Source of the DNA: Bizionia myxarmorum
GTDB lineage: Bacteria > Bacteroidota > Bacteroidia > Flavobacteriales > Flavobacteriaceae
Length of the DNA: 64,000 bases
Direction of reading: 5' to 3'
NCBI RefSeq assembly: GCF_008086205.1
Contig: NZ_VSKK01000001.1
Location: 310,001-374,000 of the forward strand
Every line of letters starts with the position of its first letter. Position 1 is the first letter of the stretch. Shown piece by piece: positions 55,112 through 63,974 of the stretch. A program made the position numbers and the translations under genes. The notes beneath the pieces are model-generated. The model worked only from the letters and a program-made list of their open reading frames with translations, had not been told where the DNA came from and made no database searches.

Positions 55112-58100
55112 TTAGTTCTTAACGACTCTAAATGTATGTGATTCGCCAGCGTGTTTAAGTGTTACCAAATACAGACCAGACGTTAAAGCATGATTTACTG
55201 AAACCGATACTTTACTGTTATTTACAGACAATGTATTATTAAAAACTTGTCTTCCTGCCATATCCGAAATATTCACCTCAACTTGCTCTCCATTTAATGA
55301 AGGTGCGTGAATATAGAATGTTCCATCGTTTATTGGGTTTGGATACAAACGTGCTTCAGCTAACTTAAAGTTATCATCAACACTCATGGCACCTGTAACT
55401 TCAATCGTATAATCTTCAGTTTCACCGTAGACTTGACTTTCATCACAAGCCATATCCCAAGTAGCGGTAGCGACCGATACTGCTGCTACACGAACTCTCA
55501 TTCTGTATTCTCCAATAGCTAAACCTACAGGAATAGCAATATCTTCGGTTAAAACTTGAGCACTTCCTGTTCCAATATAAAAGAATTCATCTTGATCAAA
55601 AGATCCATTATCGTTAAAATCAATCCAAACAGAAACTGATTCATTCGCGAATCCGTCTCCTACGGTTACTGATATAGGATATGTATCACCAGAAAGAACT
55701 CCGGCAACCATACCTGTAAAGTCTCCATATCCATTAGGACTACAAGTTGTGGTATTGTCAATCTCTTGGAAGGTAACATTTAATATATTATCTCCATCAC
55801 TACAATCTAACGTTGGCGTACAATAAAGCGTCACAGCCGAAGTTGTAAAGGTCGCAATCGCCGAATAGCTAGTCTCAACTGAAATAGTGCAAGTTACTTC
55901 TAATCTCCACTCAATATCAATTCCACGTACAGAAGAAGCTGTTGCGGTAAAAGCAGCATAACTAGTCTCAAGACCTCCTTCATTTACCCATCCTGCGCTA
56001 TTTGTATTGGATTGCCACTGATAGGTTAATCCATTTCCAGTAGTATAGCCTGTAGCGGTAACGGTATAGCTAGACCCAGCATTACCTGTTACAGGGTTCA
56101 CAATTGCTATACCTCCATCTGGCGTACCTGAACAATCTGAAGCTACTTCTACTAAAATAGTATAATCCTCTGCCTGACCAAAACCTGCTGCATTACATGG
56201 AGCAGCTACAGAATTAAATTTCTTCATAACACGCATTGTGGTATTTCCTAACATTGCGGATGCTGGAACAGCAATGGAACCAACAGATGAAATTGCATCT
56301 TCACCAGTAGATCCAACAATATCTGGAAGCGTGTACATTTCTTCAGAACCTACAGCATTATCAAAAACGCCATCCTGATTCCAGTCAATATAAACTACAA
56401 TTTTTGATGTAAATCCACCATCTGTATTTCCTTTGATTTCAATTGGATACATTTCCCCTTGAAAGACAGAAGCCATTAGCGAGGTAAAATCCTCTAAAGC
56501 TGGACTTCCACCAACTACCGCGCTAGTCGTATTATCTATGCCACCAAAATTCACATAAGTAATGGGCTCAACGGCAGAAGGAAAATTAACATTACAATAG
56601 GTAACTGCGGTAGTAAAAGTTGCCACACTAGAAGTTGCAGACTCAGATGAAATTGTACAGGTAGTAATCAACCTCCACTCTACATCTATTTCAATCATAG
56701 CAGGTGCAGTTGCAGTAAATGCAGCATATTGTGTTAAAAGAACGCCTTCATCAACCCAACCGGCTCCATCGGTATTTGATTGCCACTGATACGTCAATCC
56801 ATTTCCTAAAGTTAATCCCGAGGCAGAAACGGTATATGTACTATTAATATTCCCAACGGAAGGACTTACAGACGCTATACCTGCATCAGGAGTTCCTGAA
56901 CAATCTTGTGAGGCTCCTACTAAAACGGTATAATCTTCAATTTCTCCATAACTAAAAGTTCCACAAGGGTTAGGCGTAGATTCATTCCAACCAACCTTAA
57001 CTCGCATACGCGTATTTCCAAGAACTGCGTCCGTTGGAACCGTAATATCCATGGTGTGTGGTCCAACACTAGAGGTACCAGGAGCAATTGTATAAACCTC
57101 TCCTGCATCATCTAAAGTACCATTTTGGTTCCAGTCGATAAACGCATAAACGAAATCATCGCTATCAGCTGTAATTGTTACCGAAATTTGATTAGGAGAA
57201 CCTTGCATCACGCTTCCAATTTGTGCCGTAAAATTATTATATCCAGCATGGGCAGTTGTGGTATTGTTAATACCTGCATATGTAACATTAGCTATATTTT
57301 CAAAAGTTGTACTACCACCTGCCGCTTCACAATACGAAATTGCAACAGTAAAAGTGGCTACATCCGAATAAGCTGTATCTGTTGTAGCTACGCAAGTCGA
57401 AGCCAATCTCCACTCCACAACATCCCCAAGTTGGGTAGGAGCTGTTGCAGTGTAAGCCGCGTATCCAGTTGTAGCAGCTCCTTCATCTATCCAGCCTGCA
57501 CTGTTAGTATTGGATTGCCATTGAAAAGAAATCCCAGGTGCTCCTGAAGTTCCTTGCGCTGATACAGTATATGTAGAACCTTCATTACCACTTGCTGGAT
57601 TGACTATGGTAATTCCAGCGTCAGGAATCCCATTACAATCTGGTAGAAGTGGGCCATAAACAGTAAACGCTAAGGCATTAAAATCGGTACCAGCAGTCAG
57701 AACATTTAAATCCAACCAGCTTGCGTCCGAGCCAAATAGAGCTTGCGGATCAGACAATTTAGGTAAAGCACCGTTTATATCATTAGATGTGATCCAATTA
57801 AATCGTGCTGAACTAGTAGGTCCATTAATTTTAGCCGCTATAACTACCCAGTAGTTTCCTGCCGCCAAGGTAAGAACGTTTCCTAGAGCTTCTTCAATAT
57901 CAAAAGTAACAATGTAAACTGGAAAGAACCCGTCTTCTTCAATTTTCTCATAGGATAGGCCAGCATCAGGACCATTAACAGCATCCCAGTTAAGATCTAA
58001 TTCAAGTATAGCAGGATTGGGACCACTTGGATAACCCGCTGGCGCTCCGCCAGTATCTGCATATACATAAAGTTGAAAACCGCCTAAAACTGATTCTAGT

Positions 58101-58432
58101 CCCGCTGTATCATTTCCAAAACCCTGGAATTGCATCAGATGCACATCGGTTTCTGCAGTTAAAGCGAAATCATCAGCAGAATAAGCTCCAGAATCTATGG
58201 GTATATAATAATCCGAGACAATTCCGTTTCCACCACCTTCTACTTGTTCGAAAATAACAGTGTTATTGTCACCAGCTCCACGGTAAAAGTTTCCTGAATT
58301 GTGACTTAAGTTTTGAGTACCACGAATCGTTGTTTGTTTAGACGAAAGTTGTAAATCGATTTGAGCATTACTTGGAACCCACATGAGTGTGGAAACCACG
58401 GTAGCTAAAAATAGCATTGTAATTTTTTTCAT
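55112..58432 (-). CDS. Large secreted GEVED-domain protein, T9SS cargo
   Basis: A 1106-residue secreted protein. The signal peptide (MLFLATVVSTLMWVPSNA) leads into a unique N-terminal jellyroll-like part (30-265). Three units of about 245-255 residues follow, beginning near 270, 513 and 770. Each has an Ig-like module (DCSGTPDAGI, then TYQWQSNT, then VEWRL) followed by a GEVED domain (VYIDWNQDGVFD, GQAEDYTI). A fourth GEVED domain without the Ig-like module precedes the T9SS type A sorting domain from about 1030 (LYPNPINDGTFYIHA). It is probably a surface adhesin or binding protein; the ligand is unknown. Confidence 0.9.
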   Translation of the reverse strand: MKKITMLFLATVVSTLMWVPSNAQIDLQLSSKQTTIRGTQNLSHNSGNFYRGAGDNNTVIFEQVEGGGNGIVSDYYIPIDSGAYSADDFALTAETDVHLMQFQGFGNDTAGLESVLGGFQLYVYADTGGAPAGYPSGPNPAILELDLNWDAVNGPDAGLSYEKIEEDGFFPVYIVTFDIEEALGNVLTLAAGNYWVVIAAKINGPTSSARFNWITSNDINGALPKLSDPQALFGSDASWLDLNVLTAGTDFNALAFTVYGPLLPDCNGIPDAGITIVNPASGNEGSTYTVSAQGTSGAPGISFQWQSNTNSAGWIDEGAATTGYAAYTATAPTQLGDVVEWRLASTCVATTDTAYSDVATFTVAISYCEAAGGSTTFENIANVTYAGINNTTTAHAGYNNFTAQIGSVMQGSPNQISVTITADSDDFVYAFIDWNQNGTLDDAGEVYTIAPGTSSVGPHTMDITVPTDAVLGNTRMRVKVGWNESTPNPCGTFSYGEIEDYTVLVGASQDCSGTPDAGIASVSPSVGNINSTYTVSASGLTLGNGLTYQWQSNTDGAGWVDEGVLLTQYAAFTATAPAMIEIDVEWRLITTCTISSESATSSVATFTTAVTYCNVNFPSAVEPITYVNFGGIDNTTSAVVGGSPALEDFTSLMASVFQGEMYPIEIKGNTDGGFTSKIVVYIDWNQDGVFDNAVGSEEMYTLPDIVGSTGEDAISSVGSIAVPASAMLGNTTMRVMKKFNSVAAPCNAAGFGQAEDYTILVEVASDCSGTPDGGIAIVNPVTGNAGSSYTVTATGYTTGNGLTYQWQSNTNSAGWVNEGGLETSYAAFTATASSVRGIDIEWRLEVTCTISVETSYSAIATFTTSAVTLYCTPTLDCSDGDNILNVTFQEIDNTTTCSPNGYGDFTGMVAGVLSGDTYPISVTVGDGFANESVSVWIDFNDNGSFDQDEFFYIGTGSAQVLTEDIAIPVGLAIGEYRMRVRVAAVSVATATWDMACDESQVYGETEDYTIEVTGAMSVDDNFKLAEARLYPNPINDGTFYIHAPSLNGEQVEVNISDMAGRQVFNNTLSVNNSKVSVSVNHALTSGLYLVTLKHAGESHTFRVVKN

Positions 58433-58626
58433 AATACATTCATTTTAAATTGATTAAATTAATAGCTTACTATTTTTCAAATTCGAAATTATGTTAATAA
58501 TCAAGCCTTTCGAAGGTGCCTATAAAGCTATCCATTTGGAGTGGATATAAAATTGCGCATTTGAAACTAGCACATGAAATTAGTGAATCTTTTTGAAGCT
58601 ACCAAAAACATATTTAGAGTTAGCAT

Positions 58627-58654
58627 AAAAAAACCGTCTCAAATTGAGACGGTT
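58627..58654 (-). terminator. Terminator of the 555-residue GEVED gene
   Basis: Arms AACCGTCTCAA 58632-58642 and TTGAGACGGTT 58644-58654 with a T run on the minus strand; paralogous to the terminator at 55046. Confidence 0.85.
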
Positions 58655-58696
58655 ATGATATTTAAGAAGAACAATAATTTCTTCTATTTACTAAAA

Positions 58697-60364
58697 TTAA
58701 TTCTTAACAACTCTAAATGTATGTTGTTGGCCAGCATGTTTAAGCGTTACCAAATAAAGACCTGACGTTAAAGCATTATTGACAGAAACTGTTACTTTGC
58801 TATTGTTTACGGATAGTTTATTGTTAAAAACTTGTCTTCCTGCCATATCAGTAATATTTACTTCTACTTGCTCCCCATTTAATGTTGGTGCGTGAATGTA
58901 GAATGCGCCATCATTTATTGGATTAGGATATAAACGTGTTCCTGATAGTTTAAAGTTGTCATCAACACTCATAGCTGGATCTACAACTTCCACGGTATAA
59001 TCTTCAGCTTGACCATAACCTGACACATTACATGGAGCAGCCGCAGTACTAAACCTCTTCATAACACGCATAGTGGTATTTCCTAACATTGCAGATGTTG
59101 GAACCGCAATAGAACCTGTAGATGAAATTGCATCTTCACCAGTAGATCCATAAATATCAGGAAGCGCATACATTTCATTAGAACCAACGGCATTATCAAA
59201 AACGCCATCTTGATTCCAGTCCACATAAACCATAATTTTTGATGTGAAACTGCCATCTGTATTTCCTTTAATTTCTATAGGATAGCTTGATCCTTGATCT
59301 ACAGAAGCTATTTGAGAGGTGAAATTCTCTAAAGCTGGACTTCCACCAACCGCAGCACTAGTAGTATTGTCTATATCGGCAAAATTTACATACGTAATTG
59401 GCTCTACCGCAGAAGGGAATTGAACATCACAATATGTAATTGCTACAGTAAATGTGGCTATATCAGAAGTAGCTACATCTCCTGTAGATACACAGGTAGA
59501 AATCAATCTCCATGAAACTTCATCCCCAATCTGGGCAGGAGCTGTTGCAGTGTACGCCATATATGAATTTGAAGCAGTTCCTTCATCTATCCAGCCTGCG
59601 CCGTTAGTATTGGATTGCCATTGAAAAGAAATCCCTGGTGCTCCAGAAATTCCTTGAGCCGTTACAGTATAGTTAGAACCCGCATTTCCAGTTGCTGGAT
59701 TAACTATTGTAACTCCCGCATTAGGCATACCACTACAATCACTAGAGGCTATACAATCTCCGAAAAAAGAAATAATTCCATCAGATACTTCGTCATATCC
59801 ATCAATGGGGTCTGAACTACCAACCCAAGTTGTCCCATTTAAGTAATAAATTTCATTTGGCGTATTAGTGTCTGTGGTAATTTCCATAAAAGCATCGGCT
59901 CCTACATGATTAACTGTTACACCAACCCAAAATACGCTTGCACTACCATTACCGGTAAAAGTAAATGGCGTTATTAAATCAACGTCTACTTCAAGACGAT
60001 CGAAAGAGCCAAAAACTAAACCTAAATTATTAATTGTAGTTGGTGCAAGCAAAGGAGTTGATCCTATTTCTGCTCCAGGTCCGTTACCAGAAGCGGAATC
60101 CTCATAAAAACGCAGTGTAACCCCGTCTAAAGTAACACCTGTATTTACCATCACATTTAATTGAACACTGTTCAATGTGAAGGAGTCAACGCCACTCAAG
60201 GCCAAATCATTTGCAAATATTAGGGTTTTAAGGTTACCATAACCATTCTCGGCCACTGCGGTTGCCAAAGTCTCTTGGGAGCATGACTGCGTTTGCGCAA
60301 TACTTGAGGTCCAAAATAGCGTGGCACCTAGGGTTGCAATAAATAACATAGTAATTTTCTTCAT
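58697..60364 (-). CDS. Secreted GEVED-domain protein, T9SS cargo, paralogue of the neighbour
   Basis: A 555-residue protein with signal peptide (MLFIATLGATLFWTSSIAQ), an N-terminal jellyroll-like domain (22-205) unlike that of its neighbour, one Ig-like/GEVED unit (about 210-475) and a type A sorting domain (about 478-555) almost identical to that of the 1106-residue protein. The first 40 bases upstream of both starts are also nearly the same. The two are tandem duplicates that differ in the number of units and in the N-terminal domain. Confidence 0.9.
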   Translation of the reverse strand: MKKITMLFIATLGATLFWTSSIAQTQSCSQETLATAVAENGYGNLKTLIFANDLALSGVDSFTLNSVQLNVMVNTGVTLDGVTLRFYEDSASGNGPGAEIGSTPLLAPTTINNLGLVFGSFDRLEVDVDLITPFTFTGNGSASVFWVGVTVNHVGADAFMEITTDTNTPNEIYYLNGTTWVGSSDPIDGYDEVSDGIISFFGDCIASSDCSGMPNAGVTIVNPATGNAGSNYTVTAQGISGAPGISFQWQSNTNGAGWIDEGTASNSYMAYTATAPAQIGDEVSWRLISTCVSTGDVATSDIATFTVAITYCDVQFPSAVEPITYVNFADIDNTTSAAVGGSPALENFTSQIASVDQGSSYPIEIKGNTDGSFTSKIMVYVDWNQDGVFDNAVGSNEMYALPDIYGSTGEDAISSTGSIAVPTSAMLGNTTMRVMKRFSTAAAPCNVSGYGQAEDYTVEVVDPAMSVDDNFKLSGTRLYPNPINDGAFYIHAPTLNGEQVEVNITDMAGRQVFNNKLSVNNSKVTVSVNNALTSGLYLVTLKHAGQQHTFRVVKN

Positions 60365-60542
60365 AATACATTAATTTTAAATTGATTAAATTAAAAGCTT
60401 GGTAATTTTCAAACCGAATTTGGCTTTATCCATCAACTCCTTCAAGTGATTCTAAAAGTGATACATTATTTTGTATCCCAAATTGCGAATTTGAAATTAA
60501 CATAACTTTTTGAAGCTACCAAATTAAAATTAGGTTTAGCAT

Positions 60543-60570
60543 AAAAAACCGCCTCAAATTGAGACGGTTT
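60543..60570 (-). terminator. Terminator left behind by the decayed third GEVED copy
   Basis: Arms AACCGCCTCAA and TTGAGACGGTT (60547-60569) with one mismatch and a T run on the minus strand; it lies behind the pseudogene as the other two lie behind their genes. Confidence 0.75.
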
Positions 60571-60620
60571 AGATGTTTCCAAAGAAAAATCAATGTTTTC
60601 TATTTAATTTCTCACTAAAA

Positions 60621-60800
60621 TCAGTTTTTAATTAAGCGGAACGAATGTTGTTTGCCCGAATGTTTTAGAGTTACTAAATACAAATTAGACTTTAAAGCGT
60701 CATTTACTGAAACAGCAACTTTGTTATCATTTACAGATAATTTATTATTAAAAATTTGTCTTCGTAACATATCAGTACTAGTATATAGACAAAGTTGTGC
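60621..60800 (-). pseudogene. Remnant of a T9SS sorting domain (third GEVED-family copy)
   Basis: The minus strand from about 60797 to TGA 60621-60623 reads TDMLRRQIFNNKLSVNDNKV and onward to LYLVTLKHSGKQHSFRLIKN. It aligns over its full length with the last 55 or so residues of both GEVED proteins (TDMAGRQVFNNKLSVNNSKV, HTFRVVKN). An in-frame stop lies about 10 codons before it and no signal peptide or body is present, so only the 3' end of the gene survives, along with its terminator. Confidence 0.85.
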
Positions 60801-61044
60801 ATTCTAAACTAATTGTGAAACCTCCTTGACCTGCACTCCTTTTATAAGACGAAAGAACAAAGAAATATTTCGAGAACTTAATAAAACAGAACTGTTTCAT
60901 TCTAATTATAAAAAAACGAATTAAATTAAGGATGAACGTACTTAATTTTATGAAATAGTAATTTCTCCATAATTTTTGAGTAGTTGAATTTCATTAGAAT
61001 CAATAATTATAGTATTTGAATTAAAAGACGCGACAAATGCGACT
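60801..61044. other. Gap upstream of the VOC gene, nothing recognised
   Basis: AT-rich sequence without a protein-like frame or strong hairpin. It contains the edge of the decayed GEVED copy and leads into the promoter at 61045. Confidence 0.4.
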
Positions 61045-61053
61045 TATCTTTAG
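61045..61053 (+). promoter_or_regulatory. -7 element of the VOC-hpf operon
   Basis: TATCTTTAG, 16-24 bases before the ATG at 61069, fits TAnnTTTR. Confidence 0.45.
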
Positions 61054-61068
61054 AGAAAACCAATAATT

Positions 61069-61467
61069 ATGAATGTACAAGCATATTTAGCCTTTAATGG
61101 CAATTGTCAAGAAGCACTTAATTTTTATGGCAAATTATTTAATGCCGAAATTAAAAATCGTCAAACCTATCAAGATAGAGAAATAGATATTCCATCCTCG
61201 TACAGGGAAAAACTACAGCATGCCGAACTAAAAGGAAAAGGCATACACTTTATGGCTTATGATGCCTCTCCAGACACGCCCATAAATCATGGCAACCAAA
61301 TTCACATGAGTGTCGATATTGCAGATAAAGGCGAAGCTGAAAATATATTCAATCAACTTTCTAAAAGTGGGAAAATACATCATAACTTTAAAGCGCGCAA
61401 ATGGGGATATTTTGGCAGATGTACGGATCAATTCGGTATTAATTGGATGGTTAATTGCGATAATTAA
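61069..61467 (+). CDS. VOC-family (PhnB-like) protein
   Basis: A 132-residue protein of the vicinal oxygen chelate fold, PhnB/3-demethylubiquinone methyltransferase-like type. It has the typical start (AYLAFNGNCQEALNFYGKLF) and end (WGYFGRCTDQFGINWMV). Two beta-alpha-beta-beta-beta modules form a metal or ligand pocket, but the substrate is unknown; members often lack the catalytic metal. It is 30 bases upstream of hpf and probably in the same operon. Confidence 0.88.
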   Translation: MNVQAYLAFNGNCQEALNFYGKLFNAEIKNRQTYQDREIDIPSSYREKLQHAELKGKGIHFMAYDASPDTPINHGNQIHMSVDIADKGEAENIFNQLSKSGKIHHNFKARKWGYFGRCTDQFGINWMVNCDN

Positions 61468-61497
61468 TCAATAGTACTAATAAATAAAAATAAAACT

Positions 61498-61800
61498 ATG
61501 CAAATAATTTTTGAATACCACGATGTGGCATCTAGTCAAGATTTAGAAAATATAGCTCAAGAAAAGTTAGAACAATTGGGCACAAAATATGATATGGTTA
61601 TTCGGGCGGACGTTTTCTTTAAAACAGAGAACACAACATCCGATGAGACTGGAAAAATATGTAATATTAGATTAAGTCTTCCAGGACCAAGATTGTTCGC
61701 AGAAGCGAGTCACGGTAACTTTAGAGATTCAATTTCAGAATCAGTAAAAGATTTAGAACGTCAATTACAGAAGGTTAAGGAAAAAATGAAAACGTATTAA
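61498..61800 (+). CDS. hpf: Ribosome hibernation promoting factor (short HPF/RaiA)
   Basis: A 100-residue protein of the HPF/RaiA family with the beta-alpha-beta-beta-beta-alpha fold. LENIAQEKLEQLGTKY is the first helix and ISESVKDLERQLQKVKEK the second. It binds the 30S decoding centre in stationary phase and blocks translation. It lacks the C-terminal dimerisation domain of long HPF. Together with the Balon-like protein at 52241 it makes two putative hibernation factors in this window. Confidence 0.88.
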   Translation: MQIIFEYHDVASSQDLENIAQEKLEQLGTKYDMVIRADVFFKTENTTSDETGKICNIRLSLPGPRLFAEASHGNFRDSISESVKDLERQLQKVKEKMKTY

Positions 61801-61830
61801 TGATTCAGTTTAATTCTTAAAAATATAATT

Positions 61831-61980
61831 ATGGTAAAGACATTGTTATTAGGTGCCGCGTCCATTTTAATGCCCGGCAGAAAAGCGAAAATTGTTTTAG
61901 TAGGTTTACAATTTGGATATTTAGCCTATAAGATACTTCAGAATAAAAACAAAACCGAACATGTACGTGTTAGGAGATAA
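61831..61980 (+). CDS. Small membrane-associated protein downstream of hpf (49 aa)
   Basis: ATG 61831 to TAA 61978-61980, 30 bases after hpf, encodes 49 residues: a moderately hydrophobic part (VKTLLLGAASILMPGRKAK, then IVLVGLQFGYLAYKIL) and a basic tail. It lies before the operon terminator at 62033, so it would be the last gene of the VOC-hpf operon. No family is recognised. Confidence 0.5.
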   Translation: MVKTLLLGAASILMPGRKAKIVLVGLQFGYLAYKILQNKNKTEHVRVRR

Positions 61981-62032
61981 GTTTTTAATAAAAATAAAAG
62001 CCATCCTTCCTGAACTTAAATATAAAGCAATA

Positions 62033-62064
62033 AAAAAGCCTTAACAAATTTGTTAAGGCTTTTT
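62033..62064. terminator. Bidirectional terminator between the hpf operon and tRNA-Leu
   Basis: A perfect palindrome of two 16-base arms, AAAAAGCCTTAACAAA and its complement, 62033-62064. It serves the plus-strand hpf operon and the convergent tRNA gene. Confidence 0.88.
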
Positions 62065-62065
62065 G

Positions 62066-62147
62066 TACTCAAGGCGGGAATCGAACCCGCACGTCTTGCG
62101 ACATTGGATTTTGAATCCAACGTGTCTACCAATTCCACCACTTGAGC
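62066..62147 (-). tRNA. tRNA-Leu (anticodon CAA)
   Basis: The minus strand from 62147 folds as a class II tRNA. The acceptor stem is GCTCAAG with CTTGAGT, the D arm TGGAATTGGTAGACA, the anticodon stem TTGGA/TCCAA with loop TTCAAAA (anticodon CAA, reading UUG), a long variable arm (TGTCGCAAGACG) and the T arm GCGGGTTCGATTCCCGC. The discriminator is A and no CCA is encoded. A terminator follows immediately. Confidence 0.95.
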
Positions 62148-62242
62148 ATACTTATTTTAAGTAGACCGCAAAATTAGAAAATAAAATGCTTCTAACAATT
62201 AAAAATACTACCTTTTATGCTTTTGGAGTTGAAATAAATTCC

Positions 62243-62251
62243 TAAATTTGC
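62243..62251 (+). promoter_or_regulatory. -7 element of the prs promoter
   Basis: TAAATTTGC matches the consensus exactly, with a TTTTG at 62221-62225 as a possible -33 element (17-base spacing). Confidence 0.6.
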
Positions 62252-62302
62252 ACCTCGTTAAAGTAGCGATATTATAAATCGTTACCATACAACCAATTAG
62301 AT

Positions 62303-63244
62303 ATGCCAAACGTTCACACAGAAGCCAAGATTTTTACCTGTACGCAAAGTAAAGTATTATCGCAGAAAATTGCTGATGCTTTTGGTATTCCTATGGGTAA
62401 CGTTATAACCTCAACCTATAGCGATGGGGAATTTCAACCATCATATGAAGAGTCTATTCGCGGTACGCGTGTTTTCATTATCGGATCTACAAATCCTGGT
62501 GCTGAAAATTTAATGGAAATGTTACTAATGATTGATGCTGCTAAACGTGCATCAGCCAGACATATTACAGCTGTTTTACCATATTTTGGTTGGGCAAGAC
62601 AAGATAGAAAAGACAAACCTCGTGTGCCAATTGCTGCAAAACTAGTTGCAAAAATGCTAGAAGCTGCAGGCGCAACACGTATTATAACCATGGATTTGCA
62701 CGCGGATCAAATTCAAGGTTTTTTTGAAAAACCAGTAGATCACTTATTTGCATCGACTATTTTTCTTCCGTATTTAAAAAGTTTAAAACTTGATAATCTA
62801 ACCATTGCTTCACCAGATATGGGTGGTTCAAAAAGAGCCTATGCCTATTCTAAAGCATTAGAAAGTGATGTAGTTATCTGTTATAAGCAGCGTGCCAAAG
62901 CGAATGTTATTTCCTATATGGAATTAATTGGTGATGTAAAAGGTAAAAACGTTGTATTAGTTGATGATATGGTGGATACCGCCGGAACATTAACTAAAGC
63001 TGCCGATTTAATGATGGAGCGTGGTGCCTTAAGTGTTCGTGCCATTTGTACGCATCCTATTTTATCTGGGAATGCTTATGAGCGTTTAGAAAATTCTAAA
63101 TTAGAAGAATTAATTGTAACCGATTCAATTCCTTTAAAACAAGAAAGTTCTAAAATTCGCGTATTAACCTGTGCTAATTTATTTGCTGAAGTGATGCAGA
63201 ATGTTCACTACAACAAATCTATTAGTTCAAAATTTGTCATGTAG
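62303..63244 (+). CDS. prs: Ribose-phosphate pyrophosphokinase (PRPP synthase)
   Basis: A 313-residue enzyme that makes PRPP from ribose 5-phosphate and ATP for nucleotide, His and Trp synthesis. It has the regulatory flexible-loop region FGWARQDRKDKPRVPI, metal-binding MDLHADQIQGFF, and the PRPP-binding motif VLVDDMVDTAGTL near 220. Length is standard for class I enzymes. It is followed by rplY after 58 bases, an arrangement common in bacteria. Confidence 0.97.
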   Translation: MPNVHTEAKIFTCTQSKVLSQKIADAFGIPMGNVITSTYSDGEFQPSYEESIRGTRVFIIGSTNPGAENLMEMLLMIDAAKRASARHITAVLPYFGWARQDRKDKPRVPIAAKLVAKMLEAAGATRIITMDLHADQIQGFFEKPVDHLFASTIFLPYLKSLKLDNLTIASPDMGGSKRAYAYSKALESDVVICYKQRAKANVISYMELIGDVKGKNVVLVDDMVDTAGTLTKAADLMMERGALSVRAICTHPILSGNAYERLENSKLEELIVTDSIPLKQESSKIRVLTCANLFAEVMQNVHYNKSISSKFVM

Positions 63245-63302
63245 TATTTTAAGTTTAATACTACCAAAATTAGAATATTAATAATAACTATATATTTAAA
63301 CA

Positions 63303-63947
63303 ATGAAGTCAATTACAATCAACGGATCTCAAAGAGAAAGCGTGGGCAAAAAAGCAACAAAAGCCTTACGTAATGCTGGCCAGGTACCTTGCGTATTATA
63401 CGGAGGTGACAAACCAGTACATTTTAATGCAGAAGAAATCGCATTTTCAAAACTGGTTTATACGCCTAATGCGCATACAGTAATGATTTCTTTAGACAAT
63501 GGTGTAGAATTTAATGCCATATTACAAGATATTCAACTTCACCCAGTTACGGATAGAATCTTACATATCGATTTCTACCAATTATTTGAAGACAAGGCAA
63601 TTTCAATGGAAATTCCTGTACGTTTTGTAGGAAATTCTAAAGGTGTTAAAGCTGGTGGTGTTTTACGTAAAAACGCACGTAAATTACGTGTGAAAGCTTT
63701 ACCAAGTGATTTACCTGATTTTATTGAAATCGATATTACAGATTTAAAAATTGGTGCTAAATTATATGTTACAGCTTTAGAAAACGAAGCTTACAAAATT
63801 ATGCATACTGATAACACAGTTGTTTGTCAAATTAAACGTGCAAGAGCTGCTATGGCCGTTGCTATTGATGAAGACGAAGAAGATCTTGAAGAAGGTGCTG
63901 AAGCAACTGAAGGAACAGACGCTCCAGAAGCAGAAGGTCAAGAATAA
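63303..63947 (+). CDS. rplY: 50S ribosomal protein L25/Ctc, long form
   Basis: A 214-residue L25 protein with the N-terminal 5S rRNA-binding barrel (1-90; [20 protein letters not shown]), the TL5/Ctc C-terminal beta domain (about 95-185) and an acidic tail ([16 protein letters not shown]) typical of Bacteroidota. It stabilises the central protuberance of the large subunit; the Ctc form is stress-linked in Bacillus. Probably co-transcribed with prs. Confidence 0.95.
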   Translation: MKSITINGSQRESVGKKATKALRNAGQVPCVLYGGDKPVHFNAEEIAFSKLVYTPNAHTVMISLDNGVEFNAILQDIQLHPVTDRILHIDFYQLFEDKAISMEIPVRFVGNSKGVKAGGVLRKNARKLRVKALPSDLPDFIEIDITDLKIGAKLYVTALENEAYKIMHTDNTVVCQIKRARAAMAVAIDEDEEDLEEGAEATEGTDAPEAEGQE

Positions 63948-63974
63948 ACCTTTTCTTTTAGAGAACTTATATAA

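Noticed and set aside
57125-57547. A 140-codon cysteine-rich frame opposite the GEVED gene
   Set aside because: Its composition arises from the reverse complement of Ser/Thr/Gly-rich repeat codons; similar shadows occur opposite the paralogue.
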